Positions 48,709 to 58,127 of a stretch of 64,000 nucleotides of DNA are shown here, piece by piece. The notes below the pieces were generated by a model that saw nothing but the letters and a program-made list of their open reading frames with translations, was not told the origin of the DNA and did no database searches. Position numbers and translations under genes: made by a program. Each line of letters opens with the position of its first letter. Within the stretch, counting starts at the first letter, position 1. This DNA comes from Marinomonas pollencensis (GTDB lineage: Bacteria; Pseudomonadota; Gammaproteobacteria; Pseudomonadales; Marinomonadaceae), in assembly GCF_003387375.1 (NCBI RefSeq), contig NZ_QUNG01000001.1, positions 569,631 through 633,630 of the forward strand, given 5' to 3'.

Positions 48709-49293
48709 ATGTCTTCATTCAGCTTGGCCTTAGATCAACCTCTTCTCCTTAAAGAATCTGACTTTATAGGCAAGGGAAACGAGCGGGCTTGCTATACGAA
48801 CCCCCTTAATGAAAAGCTCTGCGTGAAAGTGCAGAAAAGATCCCATAGAAGCCAAAATAAAATAGAAAAGTACTATTACACAAAGTTAAAAAAACGAAAA
48901 AACCTATCCCCTTTTATTTCCAAGTATTATGGTGAAGTAAGCACCAACATGGGTGAAGGCCTAGTATTTGAAAAAGTAACCGATCTCGATGGCAGCTCCA
49001 GTCAATCCATTTATGCGCTGCTAAAAAGTAAAATCATCAGTGAAGCAGAAGCCAGAGAAATTCTACGCACCGTTTTTAAAGACCTATACAAAAACGCGAT
49101 TTTATTGGGTGATGTCACAAAAGATCAGATTCTTTTGCAAAAAACAGAAAACGGCTATATTCCTAAAATTATCGATGGCTTAGGCACTCGCCGCTATGGC
49201 CTTAAACTTTTTCTGGTTAGCAATTTCAAGTCATTTGCTCGATTTAAACTAGTCAAACGCTGGAAAACCCTAGAGCATGCTTTAGGCATATAA
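48709..49293 (+). CDS. YrbL-like (PhoP-regulated) kinase-fold protein
   Basis: A 194-residue protein of the YrbL family: ESDFIGKGNERACYTNP (about residues 17-33) looks like a glycine-rich ATP loop, LCVKVQKRSHRSQNKIEKYYYTKL supplies the lysine, and LLGDVTKDQILLQ is in the position of a kinase catalytic loop. YrbL of enterobacteria is under PhoP/PmrA control and its function is unknown; related proteins with this fold (WaaP/InaA) phosphorylate LPS core heptose. Location at the end of the LPS run supports that role. The ATG follows AAGGTGG. Confidence 0.75.
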   Translation: MSSFSLALDQPLLLKESDFIGKGNERACYTNPLNEKLCVKVQKRSHRSQNKIEKYYYTKLKKRKNLSPFISKYYGEVSTNMGEGLVFEKVTDLDGSSSQSIYALLKSKIISEAEAREILRTVFKDLYKNAILLGDVTKDQILLQKTENGYIPKIIDGLGTRRYGLKLFLVSNFKSFARFKLVKRWKTLEHALGI

Positions 49294-49307
49294 TGCCTTA
49301 TTATATA

Positions 49308-49332
49308 GGGCGTAAGGTTCTTTTTTACGCCC
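49308..49332 (+). terminator. Hairpin after the YrbL-like gene
   Basis: GGGCGTAA (49308-49315) pairs with TTACGCCC (49325-49332). The T run lies in the loop (T6) rather than after the stem, so this is only a terminator candidate. Confidence 0.5.
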
Positions 49333-49524
49333 TTCTCTAGAAAAATGGAATGGGCCTTCCTTTTAGATTAGTGGCCTACACTAGTCATCTTGGTGTATAG
49401 ATATCAATGAAGACAGAGCCCTCTTTATTTCCCTACCTCCCCATAAAAATTCCCGTGTAAAAAATACATAGTCAAACGCTGTATTTAAAACTACTCTAAA
49501 AGGAAACAACACGAGGAGTTCTCT

Positions 49525-49842
49525 ATGAAGTTTGAACTGGTTGATCGTCAAGGTTATATCCCCGACCTAAACTATGGTGAAGCTGGACAGGAGTTAGCGT
49601 GTTTTGTCCCTTCAGACTACACCTTTAAACAAGTCTCCTATCACAGTGGCGAAGGTGAGGTGTCTATCGATAACCATCTTTGGCAGTTTTTTTTCACCCA
49701 AGAAGGCATTGGTGTGCGGTTACTCGATGGCATAGTGTCACTCAAAGAGGCGGAGACGTTTATTCTTGCAGTGAAGTCTCATATCTGGGGTGATGCCCAT
49801 CAACAAGTGCAAACTTTCTTAGCCGGTGTGACACCTAAATAG
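49525..49842 (+). CDS. Hypothetical protein, 105 residues
   Basis: I do not recognise this protein. It is soluble-looking, rich in acidic and aromatic residues (for example DNHLWQFFFTQEGIGVRLLDG near residues 50-70), with no signal peptide, membrane segment or cysteine pair. It has a good ribosome-binding site (GAGGAG) before the ATG and a strong terminator after the stop, so it is very likely expressed on its own. Confidence 0.75.
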   Translation: MKFELVDRQGYIPDLNYGEAGQELACFVPSDYTFKQVSYHSGEGEVSIDNHLWQFFFTQEGIGVRLLDGIVSLKEAETFILAVKSHIWGDAHQQVQTFLAGVTPK

Positions 49843-49855
49843 AGCCACCCACACA

Positions 49856-49887
49856 AAAAGCCGTCGCTGGCAAACACGACGGCTTTT
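49856..49887. terminator. Bidirectional terminator between the 105-residue ORF and the sulfurtransferase
   Basis: AAAAGCCGTCG (49856-49866) pairs with CGACGGCTTTT (49877-49887) around a 10-base loop, flanked by A5 on the left and T4 on the right. It serves both converging genes. Confidence 0.88.
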
Positions 49888-49894
49888 ACTGACT

Positions 49895-50734
49895 TTACGT
49901 ATCCATCTTAGCAGCACGCAGCATTCGCTTCGCCCATTGACTCCAGGAACCAACATATACCTGCTTCACGTCCAATCCCGCGTAGTTCATAGCAAGTACG
50001 TTGTGACAAGCGGTGATACCAGAACCACAGTAATGCACCAAATTTTCACCTTCTACTAACACGCTATTCCACTCGCTCACTAACGCTTCTTTTGCTTTAA
50101 AGACACCCGTTTCGGTGAGATTTTCAGAAAACGGACGATTCAAGGCCCCTGGAATATGCCCCGCTATAGGATCTATTGTTTCATTTTCTCCTTGGTAGCG
50201 ATCTTGGCCACGAGCGTCCACCAGCAAAAAGGAACTTAACGCAAAGTTCTCAACAATTTGCTGCTCTGTAATTTGCCAAGGGAAAGACACTTTAAAGCGA
50301 TAAGGCGATGGCTTGGATTGCTGATTACCCCTTTTGACTGCAAAACCTTGCTCTCGCCAGGCTTGTATTCCGCCATCCAACACCCTAACATCAACCCCCT
50401 GTTGAGCCAGCATCCACCAAGCGCGAGCGGCTATTGAACCTCCCATATCATCATAAACAATTACCGTAGAATTAGGCTCTATTCCCCATTCCTGTAATTG
50501 GTCAGCAAACACCTCAACATCTGGTAAAGGATGTCGACCTGTCCATTGTGATTCGCTTCCAGCAAGTTGCAGATGAACGTCTACAAAGATGGCTTGCGGT
50601 ATATGGCCTTGGGCGTATTCTTCCCTACCTTTATCCAGATTTGTTAAATAAAAGCGACAATCAAGAACAATCGTCTCTTGTTGCTCAAGAGCCAACTTAA
50701 GTCCAGTGGCATCAATTAACGTATTTAACGGCAT
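49895..50734 (-). CDS. sseA: 3-mercaptopyruvate/thiosulfate sulfurtransferase (two rhodanese domains)
   Basis: A 279-residue protein with tandem rhodanese domains. The first (residues about 8-130) is inactive and has the RHPLPD interdomain motif. The second holds the catalytic Cys236 in the loop CGSGITA, the neutral form typical of 3-mercaptopyruvate sulfurtransferase rather than the basic CRKGVT loop of thiosulfate rhodaneses. It transfers sulfur from 3-mercaptopyruvate to thiol acceptors or cyanide. Divergent from tlyA. Confidence 0.88.
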   Translation of the reverse strand: MPLNTLIDATGLKLALEQQETIVLDCRFYLTNLDKGREEYAQGHIPQAIFVDVHLQLAGSESQWTGRHPLPDVEVFADQLQEWGIEPNSTVIVYDDMGGSIAARAWWMLAQQGVDVRVLDGGIQAWREQGFAVKRGNQQSKPSPYRFKVSFPWQITEQQIVENFALSSFLLVDARGQDRYQGENETIDPIAGHIPGALNRPFSENLTETGVFKAKEALVSEWNSVLVEGENLVHYCGSGITACHNVLAMNYAGLDVKQVYVGSWSQWAKRMLRAAKMDT

Positions 50735-50855
50735 ATTTCTCCCTTATCATTCATTTATCAGGCAAAATTCGTCTGTCTATCTTTATAAATCTACTTTGAT
50801 TAAACAGTTTTTGCTAATATCCCGCCTTAACTTTAACACCTCAATTGAGCTAAAA

Positions 50856-51617
50856 ATGATCCGTATCGACCTATTACTTACAGAGCAAGGCTTGGCTAAA
50901 TCCCGCTCTCAAGCGCAAACCTTTATCAGTGAAGGCCGAGTGTCTTTTCTGCAAGGAAATAAGTGGATCATTGCAACCAAACCCAGTATTAAACTCGACC
51001 CTCAATGCGAACTTAACTTAGTCGCTGACGATGCTGACCGTTATGTTTCCAGAGGGGCGCTCAAGTTAGAAGGTGCACTGAAGCACACTCAGTTAGATAT
51101 TTCTGGGTTTCATGTTCTAGATGTAGGTCAATCCACTGGTGGCTTCACCGATTGCGCACTTCAGCATAATGCAAAAAAAGTCGTTGGCATTGAAGTGGGC
51201 CATGATCAATTAGATAAACGCTTACGTAAGGCTGAAAATGTAGTTTGCTTAGAAGGGATCAATGCAAGGAACCTAACGAAAGAAGACTTACAAGGGCATT
51301 GTCCAGAAACAGGGTTTGATCTGGCGGTAATGGATGTATCCTTTATCTCGCAAACCAAAATATTGCCCCAACTTCCTTCTTTGTTAAAAGACTCAGGGCA
51401 TTTAATCACGCTCGTAAAACCACAATTTGAAGTCGGTAAGGAATTTATTGGCAAAGGTGGTGTGGTGAAAGACAAATCACGTATAAAGCAACTTGAAGAA
51501 GACATTCAAGGCTTTATTAAGCAGTTAGGCATGAGAGTGAACTGCTACATTGAAAGCCCAATCACTGGTGGTGATGGTAACCGTGAATTTTTACTTTGGG
51601 CCACTAAAGAAGCCTAA
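50856..51617 (+). CDS. TlyA-family RNA methyltransferase
   Basis: About 253 residues from the ATG at 50856; an upstream frame from 50706 adds 50 residues with no TlyA homology and overlaps the divergent gene. An N-terminal S4 RNA-binding domain (IRIDLLLTEQGLAKSRSQAQTFI) precedes a Rossmann methyltransferase with LDVGQSTGGFTDCAL for S-adenosylmethionine binding and LVKPQFEVGKEFIGKGG. TlyA proteins 2'-O-methylate rRNA (16S C1409, 23S C1920 in mycobacteria). Confidence 0.88.
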   Translation: MIRIDLLLTEQGLAKSRSQAQTFISEGRVSFLQGNKWIIATKPSIKLDPQCELNLVADDADRYVSRGALKLEGALKHTQLDISGFHVLDVGQSTGGFTDCALQHNAKKVVGIEVGHDQLDKRLRKAENVVCLEGINARNLTKEDLQGHCPETGFDLAVMDVSFISQTKILPQLPSLLKDSGHLITLVKPQFEVGKEFIGKGGVVKDKSRIKQLEEDIQGFIKQLGMRVNCYIESPITGGDGNREFLLWATKEA

Positions 51618-51625
51618 CACCACAA

Positions 51626-53005
51626 CTAAAGAATCTCTTCGTATCCTAGACTTTGATCCGAAGAGAAGCTCTTCGCATCCTTAGCTTCTAAATCGGCGAT
51701 ATAATGACGGGCCAAATAAAAACCTAAACAGCCAAATATCACCGAGCCGACCGCTTGACCAAATAGCACCCCTTCCGCCCCCATAAAAAAGCCAAAGATA
51801 AAAATGAGCGGCCAGGTACCTAAGGTAGCTCTACCAAAGTTAAGCAGAGTACTATTAAAAGGCTTCCCTAGGTTGTTAAACACGGCAATGGCAATAAACA
51901 ACAAACTCTGGAAAAAGAAACTAAACGATACATAGGTAGCAAAAAAACGAATCAGATCCGCAGCCCTAGGAGTAGCATTAAACACGCAAACAAGCCAATC
52001 CTGCATCAAATACAATGCGAAACATAAAATCAAGCAATAAACAAAAGCATAAATTACTGCACTGTAAATAGCCCCATGCATTCGATCAAAACGGCGGGCG
52101 CCGTAGTTTTGGCCAAGAATCGGTCCCACTGCACCAGATAAGGCAAATAATCCTCCAAACACCACAGGGATAATACGGCCAATTATCGCAACAGCCGCCA
52201 CGGCATCATCTCCAAAAGTTGCCGTATGACTCATCATGATCGCGTTCGCTAGGGGTGAAGAAAGGCTTGTTAGCATGGCAGGTAGTGCGATCTTGCAAAT
52301 CGGTTTGATGTCTTTAATGAAGTCAAAAAAGACAAACTTACCTAGCATTTTATGTATATGAACAACCCCATAATAAGACACCACCACCATGGATAGACGG
52401 GCGATTAAAGAAGCCAATGCCGCTCCTTGCACCCCCATACCAAATGCAAAAATAAAAATCGGATCTAAAATAGCATTTACAATGCCACCAACCAAAGTGG
52501 CATACATGGCACGTCGCGCATCCCCTAGCGCTCGCATAATGCCAGACCCTATCATGCCAATCATGACGGCCGGCATTCCTAATATCAGAATGCGCAAATA
52601 GCCACTGGCCAACTCCAATGATCGTCCAGTTGCACCAATAAAAGATAACAGTTCGTCAATATGAGGCCATAAGATCAGCACGATCGCCGTCGAGAAGAGC
52701 ACCCCAAATGCGAGCACATTAATCGCCCGCCGCTTCGCTAACGCAACATTTCCCTCACCGATCGCCTTTGCGACCAAAGCGGTCGCAGCAACAGACACTG
52801 CGATACTCAAAGAAATGGTAAAAAACATAACGGTACCAGCAAACCCCACTGCTGCGACCGCTTCTTTTTCACCCAGCATGGAGAGGAACAGCATATCGAC
52901 CAGATCAACCAAAAACATACACATCAAGCCAAGCGCACTGGTAAATGACATAGTCACTACATGCTTCAAAGTCGAACCTTGTGTTAGTTTTGCCTGATGC
53001 GGCAT
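51626..53005 (-). CDS. MATE-family multidrug efflux protein
   Basis: A 459-residue transporter with twelve predicted membrane helices in two six-helix halves. N-terminal features are LKHVVTMSFTSALGLMCMFLVDLVDMLFLSMLG, and each half has the family's APA/GDAR-like loops (RALGDARRAMYATLVGG, and NNLGKPFNSTLL). It should export cationic drugs or toxins in exchange for sodium or protons. The substrate is unknown. Convergent with tlyA (8 bases apart). Confidence 0.88.
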   Translation of the reverse strand: MPHQAKLTQGSTLKHVVTMSFTSALGLMCMFLVDLVDMLFLSMLGEKEAVAAVGFAGTVMFFTISLSIAVSVAATALVAKAIGEGNVALAKRRAINVLAFGVLFSTAIVLILWPHIDELLSFIGATGRSLELASGYLRILILGMPAVMIGMIGSGIMRALGDARRAMYATLVGGIVNAILDPIFIFAFGMGVQGAALASLIARLSMVVVSYYGVVHIHKMLGKFVFFDFIKDIKPICKIALPAMLTSLSSPLANAIMMSHTATFGDDAVAAVAIIGRIIPVVFGGLFALSGAVGPILGQNYGARRFDRMHGAIYSAVIYAFVYCLILCFALYLMQDWLVCVFNATPRAADLIRFFATYVSFSFFFQSLLFIAIAVFNNLGKPFNSTLLNFGRATLGTWPLIFIFGFFMGAEGVLFGQAVGSVIFGCLGFYLARHYIADLEAKDAKSFSSDQSLGYEEIL

Positions 53006-53037
53006 TCACGTCCCCTAGTCTCAATACGCCCATATGA

Positions 53038-53070
53038 AAAAGCCGGACGAGCAAACGCTTGTCCGGCTTT
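53038..53070 (-). terminator. Terminator after lon
   Basis: Arms with the core AGCCGGAC (53041-53048) and GTCCGGCT (53061-53068) form a stem around the GC/AAAC loop. On the minus strand the stem is followed by T5, so it ends the lon transcript before the MATE gene. Confidence 0.85.
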
Positions 53071-53122
53071 GTTATTTTCTCACGTATCTTTATCAGTGAG
53101 AATGCATTCTTTGAGAATATGA

Positions 53123-55552
53123 CTAATGGACGTTGTTAGTGTTACTGAATACGATTTTTTCAACATCGGTAAAACGCTCAGCAAAATTCACCGTCACCCC
53201 TTCTTTAACCGAATCAGGTAACTCTTCATAATCTCGGCGGTTTGCTTCAGGCAGAATAACTTCTGTTATCTTGCTGCGCTTGGCGGCAATAATTTTCTCG
53301 CGAATCCCCCCTACTGCAAGCACCTGCCCCGTCAACGTTAGCTCACCTGTCATGGCTAGCCCTTTACGAATTGGTTCACCGCGGGCTAACGACATCAATG
53401 CTGTCGCCATGGTTACGCCTGCACTAGGACCATCTTTTGGTGTTGCGCCTTCAGGTACATGCAAATGCACTAGGCATTTATCAAAGAACTCCGGCGTTCG
53501 CTGGTAACTCTTAGTGTGAGAAAAGACATAAGAGTAAGCTATTTCTGCCGACTCTTTCATTACATCGCCAAGCTTGCCAGTTAGTTTTAAACCACGGGTC
53601 AGCTCATGCACTTTATTCGCTTCAATGGGTAAGGTTGCGCCGCCCATTGATGTCCAAGCCAAGCCAGTAACCACTCCTACGCCTTGCAACGTTTTTTCAG
53701 GTCGGAAATAAGGCATACCAAGCAGTGCTTCTACATCTTTTACCCCGACATTGATCGTTTCTTTTTCTCCGGTCATTAAACTTACCACAGACTTTCGCAA
53801 AATCTTCTGCAGTAACTTATCTAACCCTCGTACCCCAGCTTCACGAGCATAATGCTCAATAATATGACGCAGCGCAGCATCGGTAATGTTCAGTTGTTTC
53901 TTTAACAACTTATTTTTCTTAAGCAGTTTCGGCCATAAATGCTGCTTAGCGATGGCCAGTTTTTCATCGCCTATATAGCCAGACAGACGAATCACATCCA
54001 TGCGGTCCAGCAAAGGCCCTGGGATAGTATCAAGCTGATTAGCGGTGCAAATAAACAACGCCTTAGACAAATCCACTCGCATGTCTAAATAGTGATCTAG
54101 GAACTCACTATTTTGCTCAGGGTCCAGTGCCTCTAACAATGAAGACGCTGGGTCGCCTTGAAAAGAAGAGCCAATTTTATCGACTTCATCCAACATGATC
54201 ACTGGATTTTCGACTTCAACATCTTTTAATGCTTGAACAAACTTGCCTGGCAAAGCGCCAATATAAGTACGTCTATGGCCTTTAATCTCAGCCTCGTCTC
54301 TCATTCCCCCTAAGCTAAAGCGATAAAACTTACGATTCAACGACTCAGCAATGGATTTACCGATGGACGTTTTACCGACACCAGGCGGCCCTACTAACAG
54401 CAAAATAGATCCCCCCATTTCACCACGATGGGCACCCAGCGCTAAGAACTCAACAATACGATCTTTAATATCACTTAGACCTGCATGATGAGACTCTAGC
54501 ACGCTGCGAGCAGCACTGATGTCGAGGTTATCTTTAGAATGAATCCCCCAGGGCAAGGATGTTGCCCAATCTAAGTAATTACGAGTAACGCCATATTCTG
54601 GTGAACCCGTTTCTAAAATACTGAGCTTATGCAACTCCTCTTGGATCTTCTCATGCACCGCATCAGGAACGGTTTTCCCCAACAAACGACTTTCAAATGT
54701 TTCAATATCAGAGGTGCGGTCATCTTTTGAGATTCCCAGCTCTTTTTGAATCACTTTAAGCTGCTCTTTTAGAAAAAATTCACGTTGATGTTGGCTAATC
54801 TTATCGTTTACTTCGGCACTAATTTCGTTCTGAAGACGAGCAATTTCCAACTCTTTCTTAATCAGAGTAAGCGCCAGGTGCATTCTTTTCTGCACCTCAG
54901 TGGTTTCTAATACCTGATAAAGATCCTGACCATCCGCAGATGTAATAGAAGCGGCAAAATCCGCAAGTAATCCTGGCTCATTAAAAGAAAAACGGCCGAT
55001 GTATTGACGTAGGTCCTCACTGAAAAGAGGGTTCAAGCGGATCAGTTCTTTAATCGAATCGAGAATCGCAATGGAGTAAGCTTTTGCTTCATCATCACTT
55101 TGCGTTGAATCATTAATATAGCGAACACGCGCTAAATACGGTGTACTTTCACTTAACCATTCCACCACTTCAAAACGCTTAACACCTTGCGCTAAGAAAG
55201 TAATTTTGTCGTTTTGCTTATCCGCCTTGTGCACTCGCGCGACACAACCAATAGAACGAAATGATTCAACCGGTGGAGCGCCTTTTACTTTATCGACATA
55301 GACTAGACCTACCGCTGTTTGAGGGTTCTCAGCAATGCGCTCTAATGTATCTTCCCATGGGTCTGCATCCACCATCACTGGCTGCACTTGAGCAGGAAAA
55401 AAAGGACGACTGGAGATTGGCAAAATATACAAAGTATCGGGCAGCACATCATCAGGCAAGGCCAATGCTCTTGGGTCATTTACTGAGACACTGTCTTCAT
55501 CAATGTCCGTTACTTGCTCTTCTATATCAGGGTACTGATCGTCATTATTCAT
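53123..55552 (-). CDS. lon: ATP-dependent Lon protease, probably the AsrA-type paralogue
   Basis: An 809-residue AAA+ protease. The N-terminal substrate domain (residues about 35-240) starts PDDVLPDTLYILPISSRPFFPAQ; Walker A GPPGVGKT is at 388-395; the proteolytic dyad is Ser710 (PKDGPSAG) and Lys753, 43 residues apart as in E. coli Lon. The N-terminal sequence is closer to the second Lon of Pseudomonas (AsrA) than to the canonical Lon, and clpPX or hupB are not adjacent, so a second lon is expected elsewhere. It is divergent from upp. A heat-shock promoter was not found. Confidence 0.92.
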   Translation of the reverse strand: MNNDDQYPDIEEQVTDIDEDSVSVNDPRALALPDDVLPDTLYILPISSRPFFPAQVQPVMVDADPWEDTLERIAENPQTAVGLVYVDKVKGAPPVESFRSIGCVARVHKADKQNDKITFLAQGVKRFEVVEWLSESTPYLARVRYINDSTQSDDEAKAYSIAILDSIKELIRLNPLFSEDLRQYIGRFSFNEPGLLADFAASITSADGQDLYQVLETTEVQKRMHLALTLIKKELEIARLQNEISAEVNDKISQHQREFFLKEQLKVIQKELGISKDDRTSDIETFESRLLGKTVPDAVHEKIQEELHKLSILETGSPEYGVTRNYLDWATSLPWGIHSKDNLDISAARSVLESHHAGLSDIKDRIVEFLALGAHRGEMGGSILLLVGPPGVGKTSIGKSIAESLNRKFYRFSLGGMRDEAEIKGHRRTYIGALPGKFVQALKDVEVENPVIMLDEVDKIGSSFQGDPASSLLEALDPEQNSEFLDHYLDMRVDLSKALFICTANQLDTIPGPLLDRMDVIRLSGYIGDEKLAIAKQHLWPKLLKKNKLLKKQLNITDAALRHIIEHYAREAGVRGLDKLLQKILRKSVVSLMTGEKETINVGVKDVEALLGMPYFRPEKTLQGVGVVTGLAWTSMGGATLPIEANKVHELTRGLKLTGKLGDVMKESAEIAYSYVFSHTKSYQRTPEFFDKCLVHLHVPEGATPKDGPSAGVTMATALMSLARGEPIRKGLAMTGELTLTGQVLAVGGIREKIIAAKRSKITEVILPEANRRDYEELPDSVKEGVTVNFAERFTDVEKIVFSNTNNVH

Positions 55553-55584
55553 AATCTACTTCTCAATGAATCCAGGTTTCACTC

Positions 55585-55622
55585 TCTATATTACGATTCA
55601 ACATATCGCACTTGAATCTAGG
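55585..55622 (-). promoter_or_regulatory. Candidate sigma-70 promoter of lon
   Basis: On the minus strand TTCAAG and TAATAT with a 17-base spacer lie roughly 35-65 bases before the lon start. The match is moderate. I saw no CCCCAT-type heat-shock -10. Confidence 0.35.
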
Positions 55623-55970
55623 AGAAGGTGCAAACAGGTCTAACTGTCTCGGCGGGTGAATAAAAAACGATAATTTAAGACGCATCGCAAAGCTGAATGG
55701 CAGTCTTATCTATGAGCGCCTCGGTAAAATCTCGTTCTTTTAATCACGTCCATCAGGACTGACAAGACGGATTCGCACACTTTCCTAACAGGGTTATTTA
55801 GTTATGTAATGCCAATCCGACTGAAAACAATCCCTCGCTGCACTTTTCCTATTCTTTGCCCATTCCAGAGAGCGCTAACCAAAAAGACAGGATTAGTAAT
55901 TAATCAAGAAAACCATTGTGGTATCATTCCTGCACAGTATTTACTCTTCAAGCCCTGCTGCCATCAAAAT
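55623..55970. other. Divergent intergenic region between lon and upp
   Basis: About 350 bases with no convincing ORF, hairpin or RNA gene. It must hold the upp promoter. No purine- or pyrimidine-repressor site was recognised. Confidence 0.5.
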
Positions 55971-55984
55971 AGAAGGAAACCACC

Positions 55985-56641
55985 ATGACTCGCGATGAAC
56001 TCCTCAACGCTTACCCAGATATTTTCGTGATCGACCACCCTTTTGTTAAACACAAACTCACCAGCTTGCGCGATAAAAACACCAACACTCGAGAGTTTCG
56101 CATGTTGGTAGAAGAGCTAGGCACACTAATCGGCTACGAAGCGACCCGTGATTTAGAAACAGAAGACGCCACAGTAGAAACCCCTTTAGAAACCACTTTA
56201 AGCCCTATGCTAAAAGGCAAAAAATTGTGCATCGTTACTATCATGCGAGCCGGTAATGGCCTCGCTGAAGGTGTCCTTAAATTGTCTCCTTCAGCACGTG
56301 TAGGGCACGTGGGCATGTATCGCGACCCAGAAACAAAACAGCCTGTTGAGTACTATTTAAAAATGCCTCATTCGGTGGATGAAAGAACCATTATTGTTGT
56401 TGACCCTATGCTGGCAACAGGCAATTCAGCGATTGCTGCCATCGATAAAATGAAAGAAATGGGAGCGAAAGATATTCGCTTCATCTGTTTGTTTGCCGCG
56501 CCTGAAGGCATAGAAGCGTTCAAAAAGTCCCACCCAGATGTACCAATGTATGTGGGCGCCATTGATAGAGAGTTAGACGAGCACGCCTACATTCGCCCAG
56601 GTGTTGGCGACGCTGGCGACCGTATTTACGGCACACGATAA
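55985..56641 (+). CDS. upp: Uracil phosphoribosyltransferase
   Basis: A 218-residue PRPP-dependent enzyme that salvages uracil to UMP. The PRPP-binding motif [16 protein letters not shown] is at about residues 138-153 and the uracil-binding C-terminal motif [12 protein letters not shown] ends the protein. [15 protein letters not shown] forms the flexible loop region. ATG follows AAGGAAAC. Length is slightly above the usual 208. Monocistronic; followed by a hairpin. Confidence 0.95.
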   Translation: MTRDELLNAYPDIFVIDHPFVKHKLTSLRDKNTNTREFRMLVEELGTLIGYEATRDLETEDATVETPLETTLSPMLKGKKLCIVTIMRAGNGLAEGVLKLSPSARVGHVGMYRDPETKQPVEYYLKMPHSVDERTIIVVDPMLATGNSAIAAIDKMKEMGAKDIRFICLFAAPEGIEAFKKSHPDVPMYVGAIDRELDEHAYIRPGVGDAGDRIYGTR

Positions 56642-56642
56642 T

Positions 56643-56677
56643 AAAAAAGGCCATCTAGCGATGAGCTAGATGGCCTT
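56643..56677. terminator. Terminator between upp and the LysE-type exporter
   Basis: AAGGCCATCTAGC (56647-56659) pairs perfectly with GCTAGATGGCCTT (56665-56677) around GATGA. The A6 on the left becomes a U6 run on the minus strand, so it ends the LysE-type gene well and upp less strongly. Confidence 0.88.
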
Positions 56678-56728
56678 AATATAATGCTTCACAATAGAGT
56701 GAGTGGACTATTTAAACCTTTTTCACTC

Positions 56729-57346
56729 CTACCCTTTGAGCCCTAGATAGCCTCCAGCTAACGCCATAATACTGCCAGCAGAACGGTTTAACCCTTTCAT
56801 GGCTTTTTCTGACTTCATGTAGCGACGTGCTTGCGATGCACCAATGGCAATGACCGACAAACCTAACAATAAAGCTGAAAACGCAATCACAGAAGCCAAT
56901 ACAATATCAGCGCCATGCAGAGCAGTAACATCTATAAAGTTAGGTAAAAAAGCAATATAAAAGACAATCACTTTTGGGTTAGATGCCGATATCATAAAAC
57001 CTTGAAAAAAGCCGTCTAATTTCTTTTCAGACTTTTGTTGAGAGGTGTTGCCCGCACTTCCCACCGACGCTGTCCACATTTTCCACCCTAGGTAAATTAA
57101 ATAAGCTGCGCCAAGATAACGCACGACTAAAAAGGCCGTTTCCCACTGCGCAGCAATAGCAGCTAACCCATAGCAAGCCATTACCAAGTAAACGATGTCA
57201 CTTAATGCCATGCCTACACATAAGCCAATGGAACGCTTGGCACCTTGCACCATACTACGAGCAATGATCGCAAACACACCAGGCCCTGGTGTCACGCTAA
57301 AAACAAAAATCGCAATAAAAAATGTAATTGCTCCTTGCACTGTCAT
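56729..57346 (-). CDS. LysE/RhtB-family exporter
   Basis: A 205-residue inner-membrane protein with about six hydrophobic segments. The signature SVTPGPGVFAIIARSMVQGAKRSIGLCVGMALSD (about residues 17-50) is that of LysE/RhtB amino-acid exporters, followed by LGAAYLIYLGWKMW. The substrate is probably an amino acid or homoserine-like compound. The ATG follows AGGAGG and is 2 bases after the stop of the TetR gene, so the two form an operon. Confidence 0.88.
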   Translation of the reverse strand: MTVQGAITFFIAIFVFSVTPGPGVFAIIARSMVQGAKRSIGLCVGMALSDIVYLVMACYGLAAIAAQWETAFLVVRYLGAAYLIYLGWKMWTASVGSAGNTSQQKSEKKLDGFFQGFMISASNPKVIVFYIAFLPNFIDVTALHGADIVLASVIAFSALLLGLSVIAIGASQARRYMKSEKAMKGLNRSAGSIMALAGGYLGLKG

Positions 57347-57348
57347 CG

Positions 57349-57993
57349 TTATTCCTCCTTAACTCCACAGCCTGCTAAAACCATTCTAGTAATAAATTGT
57401 TTTGCCTCTTCGTAGTCACTTTCTTCTAAGGCTTCTTTATTAAATAGTACTTTAATTTGAGCGTCAAAGTCTGCGTAAGTTTGTGTCATTGCCCATAGGC
57501 TAATAAACAAATGCTCTGACGAGATAGGCGCCATTAGCCCTTGTTCGACCCAAGTTTCAATCGTCTTCTTTTCTCGGCTTAACTCAGTAACAAAGTTCTC
57601 GCGAAGATAATTCAGGATAAACTCATCCTCGCCAATTAACGCCATGGCAAAGACCTTAGAAGCACTCACATTAAGACGTGATTGATCTATTTTTTCACTA
57701 ATGTAGCGAGTGAGGTTTTTTTTCGGACCATCTTCCAGCGTAAACTGACTGACAGACGCTAACCACAGGGCCAAAATACGCTCCAACACCGCCTCTAATA
57801 AGTCTTTTTTGGAGCGATAGTAGTAATGAATATTCGCTTTCGGCAAATTAGCTTCATTCGCTATCATCTGTGTGGTGGTTTTAGCCAAGCCTTGACGAGC
57901 AAAAACACGCTCCGCTGTTTCTAGGATAAGCGCTTGGTTTTGAGCACGTATGTGCGTCTTTAGCTGACCTTTGGCTCTCTTTACTTCAGACAA
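57349..57993 (-). CDS. TetR-family transcriptional regulator
   Basis: A 214-residue regulator. The N-terminal helix-turn-helix is ILETAERVFARQGLAKTTTQMIANEANLPKANIHYYYRSKKDLLEAVL (about residues 23-70). The C-terminal ligand domain resembles the RutR/YcdC type (ASKVFAMALIGEDEF). The start codon is TTG at 57993 with GAGG upstream; no ATG gives the complete DNA-binding domain. It is co-transcribed with the exporter and likely controls it. Confidence 0.85.
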   Translation of the reverse strand: MSEVKRAKGQLKTHIRAQNQALILETAERVFARQGLAKTTTQMIANEANLPKANIHYYYRSKKDLLEAVLERILALWLASVSQFTLEDGPKKNLTRYISEKIDQSRLNVSASKVFAMALIGEDEFILNYLRENFVTELSREKKTIETWVEQGLMAPISSEHLFISLWAMTQTYADFDAQIKVLFNKEALEESDYEEAKQFITRMVLAGCGVKEE

Positions 57994-58127
57994 AATAATG
58001 CCTCATTTACTGACGGGTAGAAATAAAAAAGGGGGCATTGCCACTTCCAGCAGCAATATAGGTCGGCAAAGATAACACTCTTTTAAGAGCGGCAGAAGCA
58101 GGAGTGAAGAATCAGAATATTTAGCAT

